From: Collinsella sp.
GTDB taxonomy: Bacteria > Actinomycetota > Coriobacteriia > Coriobacteriales > Coriobacteriaceae
Length of the DNA: 61,162 nt
Assembly: GCA_022745215.1 (NCBI GenBank)
Contig: JAIIWC010000001.1
Coordinates: forward strand, 1-61,162
Direction of reading: 5' to 3'
Both the position numbers and the translations under genes were made by a program. The stretch's first letter is position 1, and every line of letters starts with the position of its first letter. Positions 23,438 through 32,088 of the stretch are shown piece by piece. Below the pieces are notes generated by a model. It made no database searches, had not been told where the DNA came from, and saw only the letters and a program-made list of their open reading frames with translations.

Positions 23438-26188
23438 CTATTTCGCGTCGGCCCAGGTTATGCCGGTGCTGGCTTCGGCGATCAACGGTACGCGGAGGTC
23501 TACTACGTGTTCCATGACGTCGCGGACCATGGCGGTGAGGCGTTCGACTTCGTCGACGGGGCACTCAAAGTCCAGTTCGTCGTGTACTTGCAGAATCATG
23601 TGGGCGGCAAAGCCTTCTTCTTCCAAGCGACGGCTCACGCGGGCCATGGCAATCTTAATGATATCGGCCGCCGTACCCTGCATAGGGTGGTTCATGGCCG
23701 TGCGCTCACCAAAGCCGCGGAGCTGCGGGTTTTTGGCCTTGAGCTCAGGAATGTGACGGCGGCGGCCATACATGGTCTCGGCATACCCCGTCTGCTTGGC
23801 ACGCGCCACCACGTTGTCCAGGAATGTGCGCACGCCGGGGTAAGCCTCGTAGTAGCGATCGATCATATCGCGTGCCTCGGCCATCGAGATATGCAGCGAC
23901 TGCGACAGACCGTAGGCCTGCTGGCCATACACAATGCCAAAGTTCACGGCCTTGGCGCGGCTGCGCAGGTCGGGCGTTACCTCGGATACCTGGACGCCAA
24001 ATACGCGCGCGGCCGTCTCGGCATGGAAGTCCTCGCCCTCGTTAAAGGCGCGCACCAGGTGCTCGTCACCCGAAAGATGCGCGAGCAGGCGCAACTCGAT
24101 CTGCGAGTAGTCCACCGCCAAAAAGACGCTCCCCTCGCCCGCCGAAAACGCCGTCTTGACGGTACGGCCCAGCTCAGAGCGCGTCGGGATGTTCTGCAGG
24201 TTCGGGTCGCTCGAGGACAGACGTCCCGTTGCTGTGATGGTCTGGTTGTACGTGGTATGCACGCGGCCGTCGCCTCGACGCAGCGGGCCCAACGTGTCCA
24301 GATAGGTTGACTTGATCTTGGACTTCTCACGCCAGTCCAAAATCAAGCGCACGATCTCGTGGTCGCGGGCAAGATCGCTCAACACCTTGGCATTGGTCGA
24401 ATAATAGCCGCGCTTAGTCTTCTTGAGGCCCTTGGTCGGAAGCCCCATTACATCAAACAGCACATGCGAGAGCTGCATGGGGCTGCCGATGTTAAAGGTC
24501 TCGTCACCCGCCAGGTCGCGAATACTGCGCTCGACCTCGGTGATCTGGGTCGCCAGGCCCTCGGACAGGCTGCGAAGCCGATCGGGATCCACGAGCATAC
24601 CCGCGCGCTCCATCTTGGCAAGCACCGGCACGAGCGGCATCTCAATGCCGTCGAACACGTTGGCGGCGTTCTCACGGGCCATGCGATCGCGCAGCGGCGC
24701 CACGAGCGCCAGCGTCAGGGCCGCAGTACGGGCGGCAGGCGCGGGGGCGTCCTCGCCGGCACCCTCTGCACCGCGCGCCGCAGGCAGCGCCATCTGCAGA
24801 TAGGCATCGGCCAGATACACCTCGTCAAACTCGGAGCGGTCGGAATCCAACAGGTAGGCGGCAACCACGGTGTCGAAGATACGCGTGGAATCGACTGCCA
24901 GCGGATCCATGAGCTCGGTCTCAGAAGAATCGATGGGCGAAAGCTCATGCAGAAGCGCCTTCATATCCGGGCTCGCCGCACGGCCTTCCATAAACAGACG
25001 CGCGAGCACGCCGGCAATCACGCCGTGGGCGAAGTTGAAGCCCTCAACCTCAGCCGCCGCACCGCTGTCGCCCTCCTCGAGCGCGAACAGGCCCTTGGAC
25101 GTCGCCAACCACAGCGTGCGCGTCAGTCCAAAGAGCGCGCCCTCTTCCTTGTCGTCGTCCACCACGGCGGCGACCCACTCGCCGGCATCAATCGCGCGGG
25201 AAACCTCAGCCGCAACGGCACCAAGCGCGTCGGCATCGCCGGCGGCTGCGCGAACCATCGCAGGTATCTCAAACACACTGGAGGCAGCAGCAGCCCCGCC
25301 CTCGCCGCCGATCAGCGCCAAGAAACGGTTCTGCATGGCGGTGATACCAAGCGTGCCCAGCGCCGCGGACACTTCGTCGGCAGAAAACGCCGGGAAGGAC
25401 GTTTCGTCAAAGTCGAGCTCGACGGGCGCATCGGTGCGAATGGTTGCGACCTTGCGGCTCAGCAGCGCATCGTCGATGTGCGCACGCAGGTTCTCGCCCA
25501 TCTTGCCCTTGACCTCGTCGGCATGCGCGATGACCTCGTCCAAGCTGCCGTACTGTGCGATGAGCGCGCTCGCCTTTTTGGGGCCGATGCCCGGTACGCC
25601 GGGAATGTTGTCCGACGTATCGCCCTTTAGACCGTAAAAATCGGGCACGAGCGCCGGCGTAATGCCGTGATACAGGTCGTCCACGCTCTCGGGCGTCATG
25701 ATCGCCACGTCGGACAGGCCCTTGCGGGTCGAGACCACGTTGACGTGCTCGGTCACGAGTTGATACATGTCGCGGTCGCCGGTCACCAGCAGCATGTCAC
25801 AGCCGGCCTGCTCGCCCAGGCGCGCCATAGTACCCAGGATGTCATCGCCTTCCCAGCCCTCGGACTGCAGAATCGGCACGTTGAGCGCGGTGAGCAGCTC
25901 CTTAATCATAGGGAACTGCGCATGCAGATCGGGGTCCATGGGCGGGCGTTGCGCCTTATACTGCGGCAGCATCTCCATGCGCACGCGCGGCTTGCCCTTA
26001 TCAAACGCCACAACAACGCCGTCGGGGTTAAAGGCGTCGATCATCTTAAGAAACATGTTCAGAAAGCCAAAAATCGCGTTGGTGGGGCGACCGTCCGGCG
26101 CGTTCATGGTCGGCGGCACGGCGTGGAAGGCGCGATGCATGAGCGAGTTGCCGTCGATAACGGCAAAGGTGCGGCGCTTGTCAGACAT
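23438..26188 (-). CDS. polA: DNA polymerase I
   Basis: Repair and Okazaki-fragment processing polymerase, 916 residues. The N-terminal 5'-3' exonuclease spans about residues 1-290, with IDGNSLMHRAFHA, the acidic metal sites in EGWEGDDILG and TGDRDMYQLV, and the helix-hairpin-helix GVPGIGPKKASALI. The middle domain (about 300-530) takes the place of the 3'-5' exonuclease, but the DxE motifs of proofreading enzymes are not visible. The polymerase domain has motif A DYSQIELRLLAHLSGD near residue 690, the finger motif RSRAKAVNFGIVYGQ and motif C VHDELDFE near 870. Loss of proofreading is common in Gram-positive Pol I. The gene is divergent from the M18 aminopeptidase gene. Confidence 0.97.
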   Translation of the reverse strand: MSDKRRTFAVIDGNSLMHRAFHAVPPTMNAPDGRPTNAIFGFLNMFLKMIDAFNPDGVVVAFDKGKPRVRMEMLPQYKAQRPPMDPDLHAQFPMIKELLTALNVPILQSEGWEGDDILGTMARLGEQAGCDMLLVTGDRDMYQLVTEHVNVVSTRKGLSDVAIMTPESVDDLYHGITPALVPDFYGLKGDTSDNIPGVPGIGPKKASALIAQYGSLDEVIAHADEVKGKMGENLRAHIDDALLSRKVATIRTDAPVELDFDETSFPAFSADEVSAALGTLGITAMQNRFLALIGGEGGAAAASSVFEIPAMVRAAAGDADALGAVAAEVSRAIDAGEWVAAVVDDDKEEGALFGLTRTLWLATSKGLFALEEGDSGAAAEVEGFNFAHGVIAGVLARLFMEGRAASPDMKALLHELSPIDSSETELMDPLAVDSTRIFDTVVAAYLLDSDRSEFDEVYLADAYLQMALPAARGAEGAGEDAPAPAARTAALTLALVAPLRDRMARENAANVFDGIEMPLVPVLAKMERAGMLVDPDRLRSLSEGLATQITEVERSIRDLAGDETFNIGSPMQLSHVLFDVMGLPTKGLKKTKRGYYSTNAKVLSDLARDHEIVRLILDWREKSKIKSTYLDTLGPLRRGDGRVHTTYNQTITATGRLSSSDPNLQNIPTRSELGRTVKTAFSAGEGSVFLAVDYSQIELRLLAHLSGDEHLVRAFNEGEDFHAETAARVFGVQVSEVTPDLRSRAKAVNFGIVYGQQAYGLSQSLHISMAEARDMIDRYYEAYPGVRTFLDNVVARAKQTGYAETMYGRRRHIPELKAKNPQLRGFGERTAMNHPMQGTAADIIKIAMARVSRRLEEEGFAAHMILQVHDELDFECPVDEVERLTAMVRDVMEHVVDLRVPLIAEASTGITWADAK

Positions 26189-26354
26189 ATTGAATACCTC
26201 GCTTTGGGCTGGGCACGGTTTGCTTACTCCAGTTTACACGCTCCCCGCCCCGCGGCCACCGCACATCAAGCTCCCCCGCCACCGCGAGCCCGCGCGTGAT
26301 ACGATGGCTCACGGTACATCAACCAGCACGATCGATCCGAAAGGAGCCTGCGTC

Positions 26355-27752
26355 ATGGAGCGTCCCTGCGCATGGAAAAAGTACACGCCACAGCAAGTCG
26401 AGGAGCTCGAGGAGCTTTGCCGCGGCTATAAGCAGTTTTTGAGCGAGAACAAGACCGAGCGCCTGTGCGTCAAGACCGGCATCAAGATGGCCGAGGAGGC
26501 GGGATACGTCGACCTGGAGACCGTGATTGCCGAGGGCCGCACGCTCAAGGCCGGCGACAAGGTGTACGCCGCCAATCACGGCAAAGACCTCATGCTCGTC
26601 AACCTGGGCACCGCCCCGCTCGAGCAGGGCTTTAACATCCTGGGTGCTCACGTGGACTCGCCGCGCCTGGACCTTAAGCAGAATCCCGCCTTCGAGGCCG
26701 GCGACATGGCCTACCTCGACACGCACTACTACGGCGGCGTCAAGAGCTACCACTGGGTGGCCTCCCCGCTTGCACTCGTGGGCGTCATCTGCAAAAAGGA
26801 CGGCACCACCGTCGACATCAACATCGGCGACAAGGCAGACGATCCGGTCTTTACCATCTCCGACCTGCTGATCCACCTCTCGAGCGAGCAGATGTCCAAG
26901 CCCGCCAAGGACGCCGTCGACGCCGAGATCCTCGACGTGATCGTGGGCGGCCGTCCCGTCAAGTTTGACGAGGACGACAAGGACGCTCCCAAGGAGCCCG
27001 TCAAGCAGATGTTCCTGGACATCCTCAAGGAGCAGTACGGCGTCGAGGAGGAGGACTTCCTCTCCGCCGAGATCGAGGTCGTGCCCGCCGGTCCCGCCCG
27101 CGACATGGGCCTCGACCGCTCCATGATTTTGGGCTATGGCCACGACGATCGTGTCTGCGCCTATCCGTCCATGCTCGCCCAGATCGACGTCGCCAACGTG
27201 GAGCGCACGAGCATCACGCTCATCGTCGATAAGGAGGAGATCGGCTCCGTGGGTGCCACCGGTATGACGAGCCGCTTCTTCGAGAACACCGTCGCCGAGA
27301 TCATGACGCTCGCCGGCGAGGATAGCCCGCTGGCCCTGCGCCGCGCGCTCGCCCGCAGCCGCATGCTCTCCTCCGACGTGTCCGCCGGTTTCGACCCGGG
27401 CTATGCCGGCAAGTTCGAGACCAAGAACGCGGCCTTTATGGGTCGCGGCCTGTGCTTTAACAAGTACACGGGCAGCCGCGGCAAGGGCGGCTCCAACGAC
27501 GCCGATGCCGAGTACGTGGCCCTCGTCCGCGACATCATGGACGAGGCCGGCGTGGACTTCCAGACCTGTGAGCTCGGTCGCGTCAACGCGGGCGGCGGCG
27601 GCACCATCGCCTACATCATGGCCAAGTACGGTATGAACGTCATCGACTCCGGCGTTGCCGTCCTGTCCATGCACGCCCTGTGGGAGGTCGCCAACAAGGC
27701 CGATATCTACGAGGCCTATCGCGGCTACAAAGCCTTCCTCGAGCGCGCCTAA
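26355..27752 (+). CDS. M18 family aminopeptidase
   Basis: Zinc-dependent cytoplasmic aminopeptidase that releases N-terminal residues from peptides. ATG 26355 (MERPCAWKKYTPQQ) follows AAAGGAG with a good gap. Metal-site motifs seen are GAHVDSPRLDLK at about residues 95-106, VDKEEIGSVGATGM at about 293-306, with the catalytic and ligand glutamates, and the C-terminal VLSMHALWEV with the last histidine ligand. The 465-residue length fits M18. It is the only gene of its operon; a palindromic repeat (27766-27832) follows its stop. Confidence 0.92.
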   Translation: MERPCAWKKYTPQQVEELEELCRGYKQFLSENKTERLCVKTGIKMAEEAGYVDLETVIAEGRTLKAGDKVYAANHGKDLMLVNLGTAPLEQGFNILGAHVDSPRLDLKQNPAFEAGDMAYLDTHYYGGVKSYHWVASPLALVGVICKKDGTTVDINIGDKADDPVFTISDLLIHLSSEQMSKPAKDAVDAEILDVIVGGRPVKFDEDDKDAPKEPVKQMFLDILKEQYGVEEEDFLSAEIEVVPAGPARDMGLDRSMILGYGHDDRVCAYPSMLAQIDVANVERTSITLIVDKEEIGSVGATGMTSRFFENTVAEIMTLAGEDSPLALRRALARSRMLSSDVSAGFDPGYAGKFETKNAAFMGRGLCFNKYTGSRGKGGSNDADAEYVALVRDIMDEAGVDFQTCELGRVNAGGGGTIAYIMAKYGMNVIDSGVAVLSMHALWEVANKADIYEAYRGYKAFLERA

Positions 27753-27765
27753 CCAACCCTTCATC

Positions 27766-27832
27766 AGTTGCGGTGAAATACGGACTAAACTGGCCCATCA
27801 ACGGCCAAAACAGACCGTATTCCACCGCAACT
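27766..27832. repeat. Palindromic repeat, TTGCGGTG family, copy 2 (67 nt)
   Basis: Arms AGTTGCGGTGAAATACGG and CCGTATTCCACCGCAACT with inner GGCC/GGCC pairing. It sits between the aminopeptidase and yaaA genes. Confidence 0.85.
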
Positions 27833-27855
27833 TCCTTTTTGGCAGAGGAGAGTTC

Positions 27856-28665
27856 ATGCTGCAGGTCATCATTTCGCCCGCCAAGCAGATGCGCGCGGCC
27901 CAAGATGCTTTTGAAGTCTTGGGCATACCGCCTTTTGCGCACGAAACGGCTCGCCTCCACCGCGCACTGCTAGATATCGAGCAGAATGAAGGCAGCGGCG
28001 GTCTGCAGGCGCTATGGAACGTGAGTGACAAACTGCTGGGGCCTTGCCTCGACACCCTGCATGAGTTCGGGCCCATCTTGGGAAACGGCAATCTCGACAA
28101 TCCCGCACTCGCCCGTCACCTCTCCCCTGCCGTCATGTCCTATCACGGCATTCAATACCAGAGCATGGCGCCCGAGGTGATGGATTCCGCGCAGCTCGCA
28201 TGGCTGCAAGACCATCTGTGGATCCTCTCGGGCCTTTACGGATGCGTACGCCCCTTTCATGCCGTTGAACCGTATCGGCTGGAGATGGGCGCGAAGCTTG
28301 CCGTCGACGATGCCCGAGACCTCTACGCGTTTTGGGGCGACAAGCTCGCACGGGTCATCGCTCCGGCGGGCTCCAACGCTACGATCGTCAACCTCGCCAG
28401 CGCGGAATACGCCAAAGCCGTTCTGCCCCGCCTCACCACCGATGCCGCGGTCGTCACATGTCTCTTTGGCGAAGGCATCCGCAACGGCAAGCCCATCCAG
28501 CGCTCGACCGCCAGCAAAAAGGCGCGCGGCTCCATGGTGCATTGGATGGCAGAAAACAAGCTCGAGGATGCAAGCGAACTTACCGCGTTCAACATCGGCT
28601 ATCGGCACATCCCCGAGCTTTCATACCTAGGCACCCTCGTGTTCATCAACGAACAGATGCTCTAG
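27856..28665 (+). CDS. yaaA: YaaA family peroxide-stress protein
   Basis: Member of the YaaA (DUF328) family. E. coli YaaA lowers intracellular free iron during hydrogen peroxide stress; the fold binds DNA. ATG 27856 follows AGAGGAG with a five-base gap. The 269 residues show the family pattern: IISPAKQM at the start, PAVMSYHGIQYQSM near residue 90, LWILSGLYGCVRPFHAVEPYRLEMG near 117, LASAEYAKAV and the ending FNIGYRH. Length is normal (E. coli 258). The gene is bracketed by two copies of the TTGCGGTG palindrome. In an anaerobe a peroxide-defence role is plausible. Confidence 0.9.
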   Translation: MLQVIISPAKQMRAAQDAFEVLGIPPFAHETARLHRALLDIEQNEGSGGLQALWNVSDKLLGPCLDTLHEFGPILGNGNLDNPALARHLSPAVMSYHGIQYQSMAPEVMDSAQLAWLQDHLWILSGLYGCVRPFHAVEPYRLEMGAKLAVDDARDLYAFWGDKLARVIAPAGSNATIVNLASAEYAKAVLPRLTTDAAVVTCLFGEGIRNGKPIQRSTASKKARGSMVHWMAENKLEDASELTAFNIGYRHIPELSYLGTLVFINEQML

Positions 28666-28706
28666 AGCCGGCACCCAACACTGACCCGCTCAGCCTTCTC
28701 TATATA

Positions 28707-28771
28707 ACTTGCGGTGGAATAATTCCTATTTGAGCCTTTTTCGCACAATCAGGAACTATTCCACCGCAACT
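28707..28771. repeat. Palindromic repeat, TTGCGGTG family, copy 3 (65 nt)
   Basis: Arms ACTTGCGGTGGAATAATTCC and GGAACTATTCCACCGCAACT. It shares the TTGCGGTG outer word with the other two copies but differs in the middle, where its own arms again match each other. Confidence 0.8.
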
Positions 28772-28799
28772 TTTATGAATTGGCTGCTAGGCTCGACAC

Positions 28800-29321
28800 C
28801 TATTCTGCTAGACCGTCGGCCTTTGCAATCCCGTTTGTCGAACCGTCCTGATAGACAATCTTGACGTGCTCGACCTCGGACACCGCAACACCCGACGGGG
28901 GCTCCAGGCGCCATTCCGTCAGCGCGATATCCATCGTCGTGGGCACATCCCCTTGATCTTTGAGCTTCACCGTCAACGTTTTGAACGTCGCATCATACGT
29001 CACGCGTTCGATTTCCTCACCAGGAATAGACCCACCACTCAGCTGCAACTGCACAAACTCATCGCACGGGTACCAATAATCGCCCGGAACGGCGAGCGTA
29101 TTGGCATTACCGCCAGTACTCCTCACCGTCATAATCGGTAGGCTATCATCAGCCTCGAACTCCCATGCAGCGCCGCCGCGACCACCAAACGTCCAGATAC
29201 AAAAGGCAATCACCAGCACGGCAAGCACCGCAAAGCCAATCGCGACAAGGCCATGGTGCGCACGGCTTTCCTCGGCCGATACATCCCATTGCGTCTCTCG
29301 ATATAGATGCTTGTCTTCCAT
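28800..29321 (-). CDS. Hypothetical single-pass membrane protein
   Basis: Unrecognised 173-residue protein. ATG 29321 (MEDKHLYRETQWDV) follows GGGGAGG with a five-base gap. Residues 1-25 are charged and cytoplasmic. A membrane segment (LVAIGFAVLAVLVIAFCIWTF) lies at about 26-46, and the remaining 125 residues are extracytoplasmic and beta-rich, with no cysteine motif apart from one Cys near YWYPCDEF. No lipobox is present. It is divergent from thiC, and its 5' end is about 70 bases from the TPP riboswitch. Function unknown. Confidence 0.75.
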   Translation of the reverse strand: MEDKHLYRETQWDVSAEESRAHHGLVAIGFAVLAVLVIAFCIWTFGGRGGAAWEFEADDSLPIMTVRSTGGNANTLAVPGDYWYPCDEFVQLQLSGGSIPGEEIERVTYDATFKTLTVKLKDQGDVPTTMDIALTEWRLEPPSGVAVSEVEHVKIVYQDGSTNGIAKADGLAE

Positions 29322-29392
29322 GTTCGCCTCCCCACAGGCACGCTCGTTGGCCCAATCGTACCCATTCAGGCTATACTTGAGCCCACCACATA

Positions 29393-29483
29393 AACGGGGA
29401 GCTTGCAGGACAAGACGGCAGGCTGAGACTGGGCGCGCCCGCCCTGACCCGCAAACCTGATATGGGTAATGCCAACGAAGGGA
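29393..29483 (+). promoter_or_regulatory. TPP riboswitch (THI element) upstream of thiC
   Basis: Shows the conserved order GGGGAGC, GGCTGAGAC, GACCC, ACCTGATATGGGTAATGCCA and CGAAGGGAGC. The last part overlaps the thiC ribosome site (GAAGGGAG). Binding of thiamine pyrophosphate is therefore likely to block translation initiation of thiC. A TATACT -10 lies at 29372-29377. Confidence 0.95.
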
Positions 29484-29492
29484 GCCGTGCCA

Positions 29493-30827
29493 ATGAGCAC
29501 ACAGACCGAGCCCAAGCTCGTCACGCAAATCGACTTCGCCCGCGCCGGGCAGATCACACCGCAGATGAAGGAAGTCGCCGAGCGCGAGCATCGCGACCCC
29601 GAGTACATCCGCGAGCGCGTGGCCGACGGCCGCATCGCCATTCCCGCCAACATCGTGCACATCAAAAAGGGCATGCGCGCCTTTGGCGTCGGTGAGGGCC
29701 TGTCCACCAAGGTCAACGTCAACTTGGGCATCTCGGGCGATAAGGCCGATGCCGCCGAAGAGTGGAAGAAGGTCAAGATCGCCGAGGACTTTGGCGCCGA
29801 CGCCATCATGGACCTCTCCAACTCGGGCAAGACGCGCCAGTTCCGCCAGCAGCTCATCGACGAGACGCCACTCATGGTGGGCACCGTCCCCATGTACGAC
29901 GCCATCGGCTACATGGAAAAGCCGCTGGTCAAGCTTACCAAGGATGACCTGTTCGAGGTCGTGCGCGCGCACGCCGAGGACGGTGTGGACTTTATGACCA
30001 TCCACTGCGGCATCAACAAGTCGGTCACCAAGACCTTTAAGGAGACCGGCCGCTTGATGAACATCGTGAGCCGCGGCGGCTCGCTGCTGTTTGGCTGGAT
30101 GGAGGTCACCGGCAACGAAAACCCCTTCTACGAGTACTTTGACGAGCTGCTCGAGATTTGCCACGAGTACGACGTGACGATTTCGCTCGGCGACTCCTGC
30201 CGCCCGGGCTGCCTCTACGACTCCAACGACGCCACCGAGACCGCTGAGATGATCGAGCTGGGCAAGCTGTGCAAGCGCGCTTGGGCTGCCGGCGTCCAGG
30301 TCATGGTCGAGGGCCCGGGTCACATGGCGCTCGACGAGATCGCCGCCAACATGAAACTGCAGAAGCGCCTGTGCCACAACGCCCCGTTCTATGTGCTCGG
30401 GCCGCTGGTGACCGATATCGGCGTGGGCTACGACCACATCACCGCTGCCATCGGCGGCGCTATCTCCGCCAGCTCCGGTGCCGACTTCCTGTGCTACGTG
30501 ACACCGGCCGAGCACCTGTGCCTGCCTAACGCCCAGGATGTGCTCGACGGCCTCATGGCCACCAAGATCGCCGCACACGCCGCCGATATCGCCAAAAAGG
30601 TGCCGCACGCCCGCGACATGGACGACAAGATGGGCCAGGCACGCCGCAAGCTCGACTGGGATGCCATGTGGGAGTGTGCTCTCGACCCGGTCACCGGTAA
30701 GAAGCGCTACGAGGAGTCCCCCGCCGCCACCGAGGGCACCTGCACCATGTGTGGCAAGATGTGCGCCGTCCGCACCGTTAACAAGGTGTTCGAAGGCACG
30801 ACGATCGACCTCGGCATGGAGGACTAA
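29493..30827 (+). CDS. thiC: Phosphomethylpyrimidine synthase (HMP-P synthase)
   Basis: Radical-SAM enzyme that rearranges aminoimidazole ribotide to HMP phosphate for thiamine synthesis. I chose ATG 29493 (MSTQTEPKLV), eight bases after GAAGGGAG, which is also the end of the riboswitch. The 444 residues are the short form without the N-terminal extension. Conserved segments are MDLSNSGKTRQFRQQL-like at about residues 109-124, TIHCGINKSV near 171, and SLGDSCRPGCLYD near 233. The C-terminal cluster motif is CTMCGKMC, spaced CX2CX3C; the E. coli protein has CX2CX4C, so the spacing is worth noting. It is followed by thiD. Confidence 0.96.
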   Translation: MSTQTEPKLVTQIDFARAGQITPQMKEVAEREHRDPEYIRERVADGRIAIPANIVHIKKGMRAFGVGEGLSTKVNVNLGISGDKADAAEEWKKVKIAEDFGADAIMDLSNSGKTRQFRQQLIDETPLMVGTVPMYDAIGYMEKPLVKLTKDDLFEVVRAHAEDGVDFMTIHCGINKSVTKTFKETGRLMNIVSRGGSLLFGWMEVTGNENPFYEYFDELLEICHEYDVTISLGDSCRPGCLYDSNDATETAEMIELGKLCKRAWAAGVQVMVEGPGHMALDEIAANMKLQKRLCHNAPFYVLGPLVTDIGVGYDHITAAIGGAISASSGADFLCYVTPAEHLCLPNAQDVLDGLMATKIAAHAADIAKKVPHARDMDDKMGQARRKLDWDAMWECALDPVTGKKRYEESPAATEGTCTMCGKMCAVRTVNKVFEGTTIDLGMED

Positions 30828-30917
30828 CTCGTCACCGGAGCCACAATCGGTAACATGGTGTTCGTCAATTGTTGACGTGTGAACATTTGCTTACATTTGC
30901 GTAAAGATTGCATCGCC

Positions 30918-30953
30918 CGCCCGGGTTCGACATAGAGTCGGCCCGGGCATCTT
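30918..30953 (+). terminator. Terminator after thiC
   Basis: CCCGGG-TT-CGAC...GTCG-G-CCCGGG hairpin followed by CATCTTTA. A TATAAT at 30954-30959 just after it may be the -10 of thiD. Confidence 0.65.
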
Positions 30954-31005
30954 TATAATGCTGGCTTAAAGACCCATTTGATTCCGACCGAACAAGGGAG
31001 CAAAC

Positions 31006-31836
31006 ATGGATCGCAGTAAGGTACCTGCCGTTCTATCCATCGCAGGATCCGATTCCAGCGGTGGCGCCGGCATTCAGGCCGACATCAAGACCATCGCGGC
31101 GCACCGCCTGTATGCCGAGACGGCCATCACCGCCATCACCGCACAAAACACGCTCGGTGTCACCGCCGTGCAGAATATCTCCCCTGATATCGTCGCTGCG
31201 CAGATCGACGCCGTATTTGACGATATCCGCCCCAGCGCCGTCAAGATCGGCATGGTTTCCTCTGCCGAGATTATCGAGGTTATCGCCGACCGCCTGAGCG
31301 CCTGGAACGCGACAAACGTGGTCGTCGACCCCGTCATGGTAGCCACCTCGGGCGCACGGCTGATTGCCGAAGATGCCGCCGAGGCGCTCACCCGCCGCCT
31401 GTTCCCACTAGCAACCGTCATCACGCCCAATATTCCCGAGGCCATGGCCCTGCTTGACTACGAGGTCGACTCCGAGCGCACACAGCAAAATGCTGCCATG
31501 CTCCTCACCCGCCGCTTTGGTTGCGCATCCCTCGTTAAGGGCGGGCATTTTGTCAACGAGGCCAACGATGTGCTCGCAGAGCCCGCGCCGCTCGATGACG
31601 AGGGTAACCACCTGGGCGATCCGCTCACCACGTGGTTCCGCCACAAGCGCATCGAGACCGGCAACACGCATGGCACCGGCTGCACGCTCTCATCCGCCAT
31701 CGCCTGCGCGCTGGCCCAGGGCATGGAACTTGCCGACGCCATCAACGCCGGCAAGGCCTACCTGACCGGCGCTCTCGCCGCCGGCTTTGACATGGGCAAA
31801 GGTTCCGGCCCCGTCAACCACATGTGGCAGTATTAA
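31006..31836 (+). CDS. thiD: Hydroxymethylpyrimidine (phosphate) kinase
   Basis: Phosphorylates HMP and HMP-phosphate to HMP pyrophosphate in thiamine synthesis, using the product of ThiC. ATG 31006 lies after an AAGGGAG site with a normal gap. The 276 residues match ThiD: SIAGSDSSGGAGIQADIKT at residues 11-29, VVVDPVMVATSGARL near 105, and the anion-hole THGTGCTLSSAIA near 222. Fusion domains (ThiE or TenA) are absent. It is separated from thiC by a hairpin and probably has its own start of transcription. No second TPP riboswitch is visible in front of it. Confidence 0.95.
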   Translation: MDRSKVPAVLSIAGSDSSGGAGIQADIKTIAAHRLYAETAITAITAQNTLGVTAVQNISPDIVAAQIDAVFDDIRPSAVKIGMVSSAEIIEVIADRLSAWNATNVVVDPVMVATSGARLIAEDAAEALTRRLFPLATVITPNIPEAMALLDYEVDSERTQQNAAMLLTRRFGCASLVKGGHFVNEANDVLAEPAPLDDEGNHLGDPLTTWFRHKRIETGNTHGTGCTLSSAIACALAQGMELADAINAGKAYLTGALAAGFDMGKGSGPVNHMWQY

Positions 31837-31855
31837 GATTCGCAGCCCAAAACCG

Positions 31856-31882
31856 CCGCAAAGGGGACAGGCACCTTTGCGG
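31856..31882. repeat. Hairpin CCGCAAAGG...CCTTTGCGG after thiD
   Basis: 9-bp arms around GGACAGGCA, 20 bases after the thiD stop. No T-tract follows. The AAAGGGGACAGGCACCTTT core looks like a dispersed intergenic repeat. Confidence 0.6.
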
Positions 31883-31901
31883 TGGCTCCCACAAACATCT
31901 C

Positions 31902-32039
31902 GATCTGTAACAGTAACTCGGCAAAATCGACCCTAGATGTTACAGATCAAGACAAACAGTCGATATCGACCTAAATAATCTTAATCTGTAACATCTAGCC
32001 CGTTTTCGGCCTTGGAACTGTTACAGATCAAGACAAACA
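31902..32039. repeat. Two tandem hairpin units with ATCTGTAACA / TGTTACAGAT arms
   Basis: Unit 1 has arms at 31902-31912 and 31938-31948; unit 2 has arms at 31984-31993 and 32019-32028. Both right arms continue with the same CAAGACAAACA, giving a 21-base direct repeat 81 bases apart. It lies between convergent thiD and the esterase gene. Confidence 0.85.
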
Positions 32040-32088
32040 AACGAAACAAGCCCCCGCAAGGGGAACTCTGTGGTGGTTTGGGGCCGTG

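Noticed and set aside
24359..25630. A 423-codon plus-strand frame inside polA
   Set aside because: Antisense to a well-conserved gene, rich in Arg and His as expected for a shadow frame in high-GC DNA.
28800..30608. A 602-codon minus-strand frame running through thiC
   Set aside because: The first two thirds are antisense to thiC and read as its shadow. Only the last 173 codons, starting at ATG 29321 with a ribosome site, look real.
30910..30950. A tRNA-like GGTTCGA word after thiC
   Set aside because: It forms part of a terminator hairpin; no acceptor or anticodon arms exist around it.
31902..32039. CRISPR array
   Set aside because: Only two units with unequal spacers inside palindromes and no cas genes; better described as tandem hairpins.
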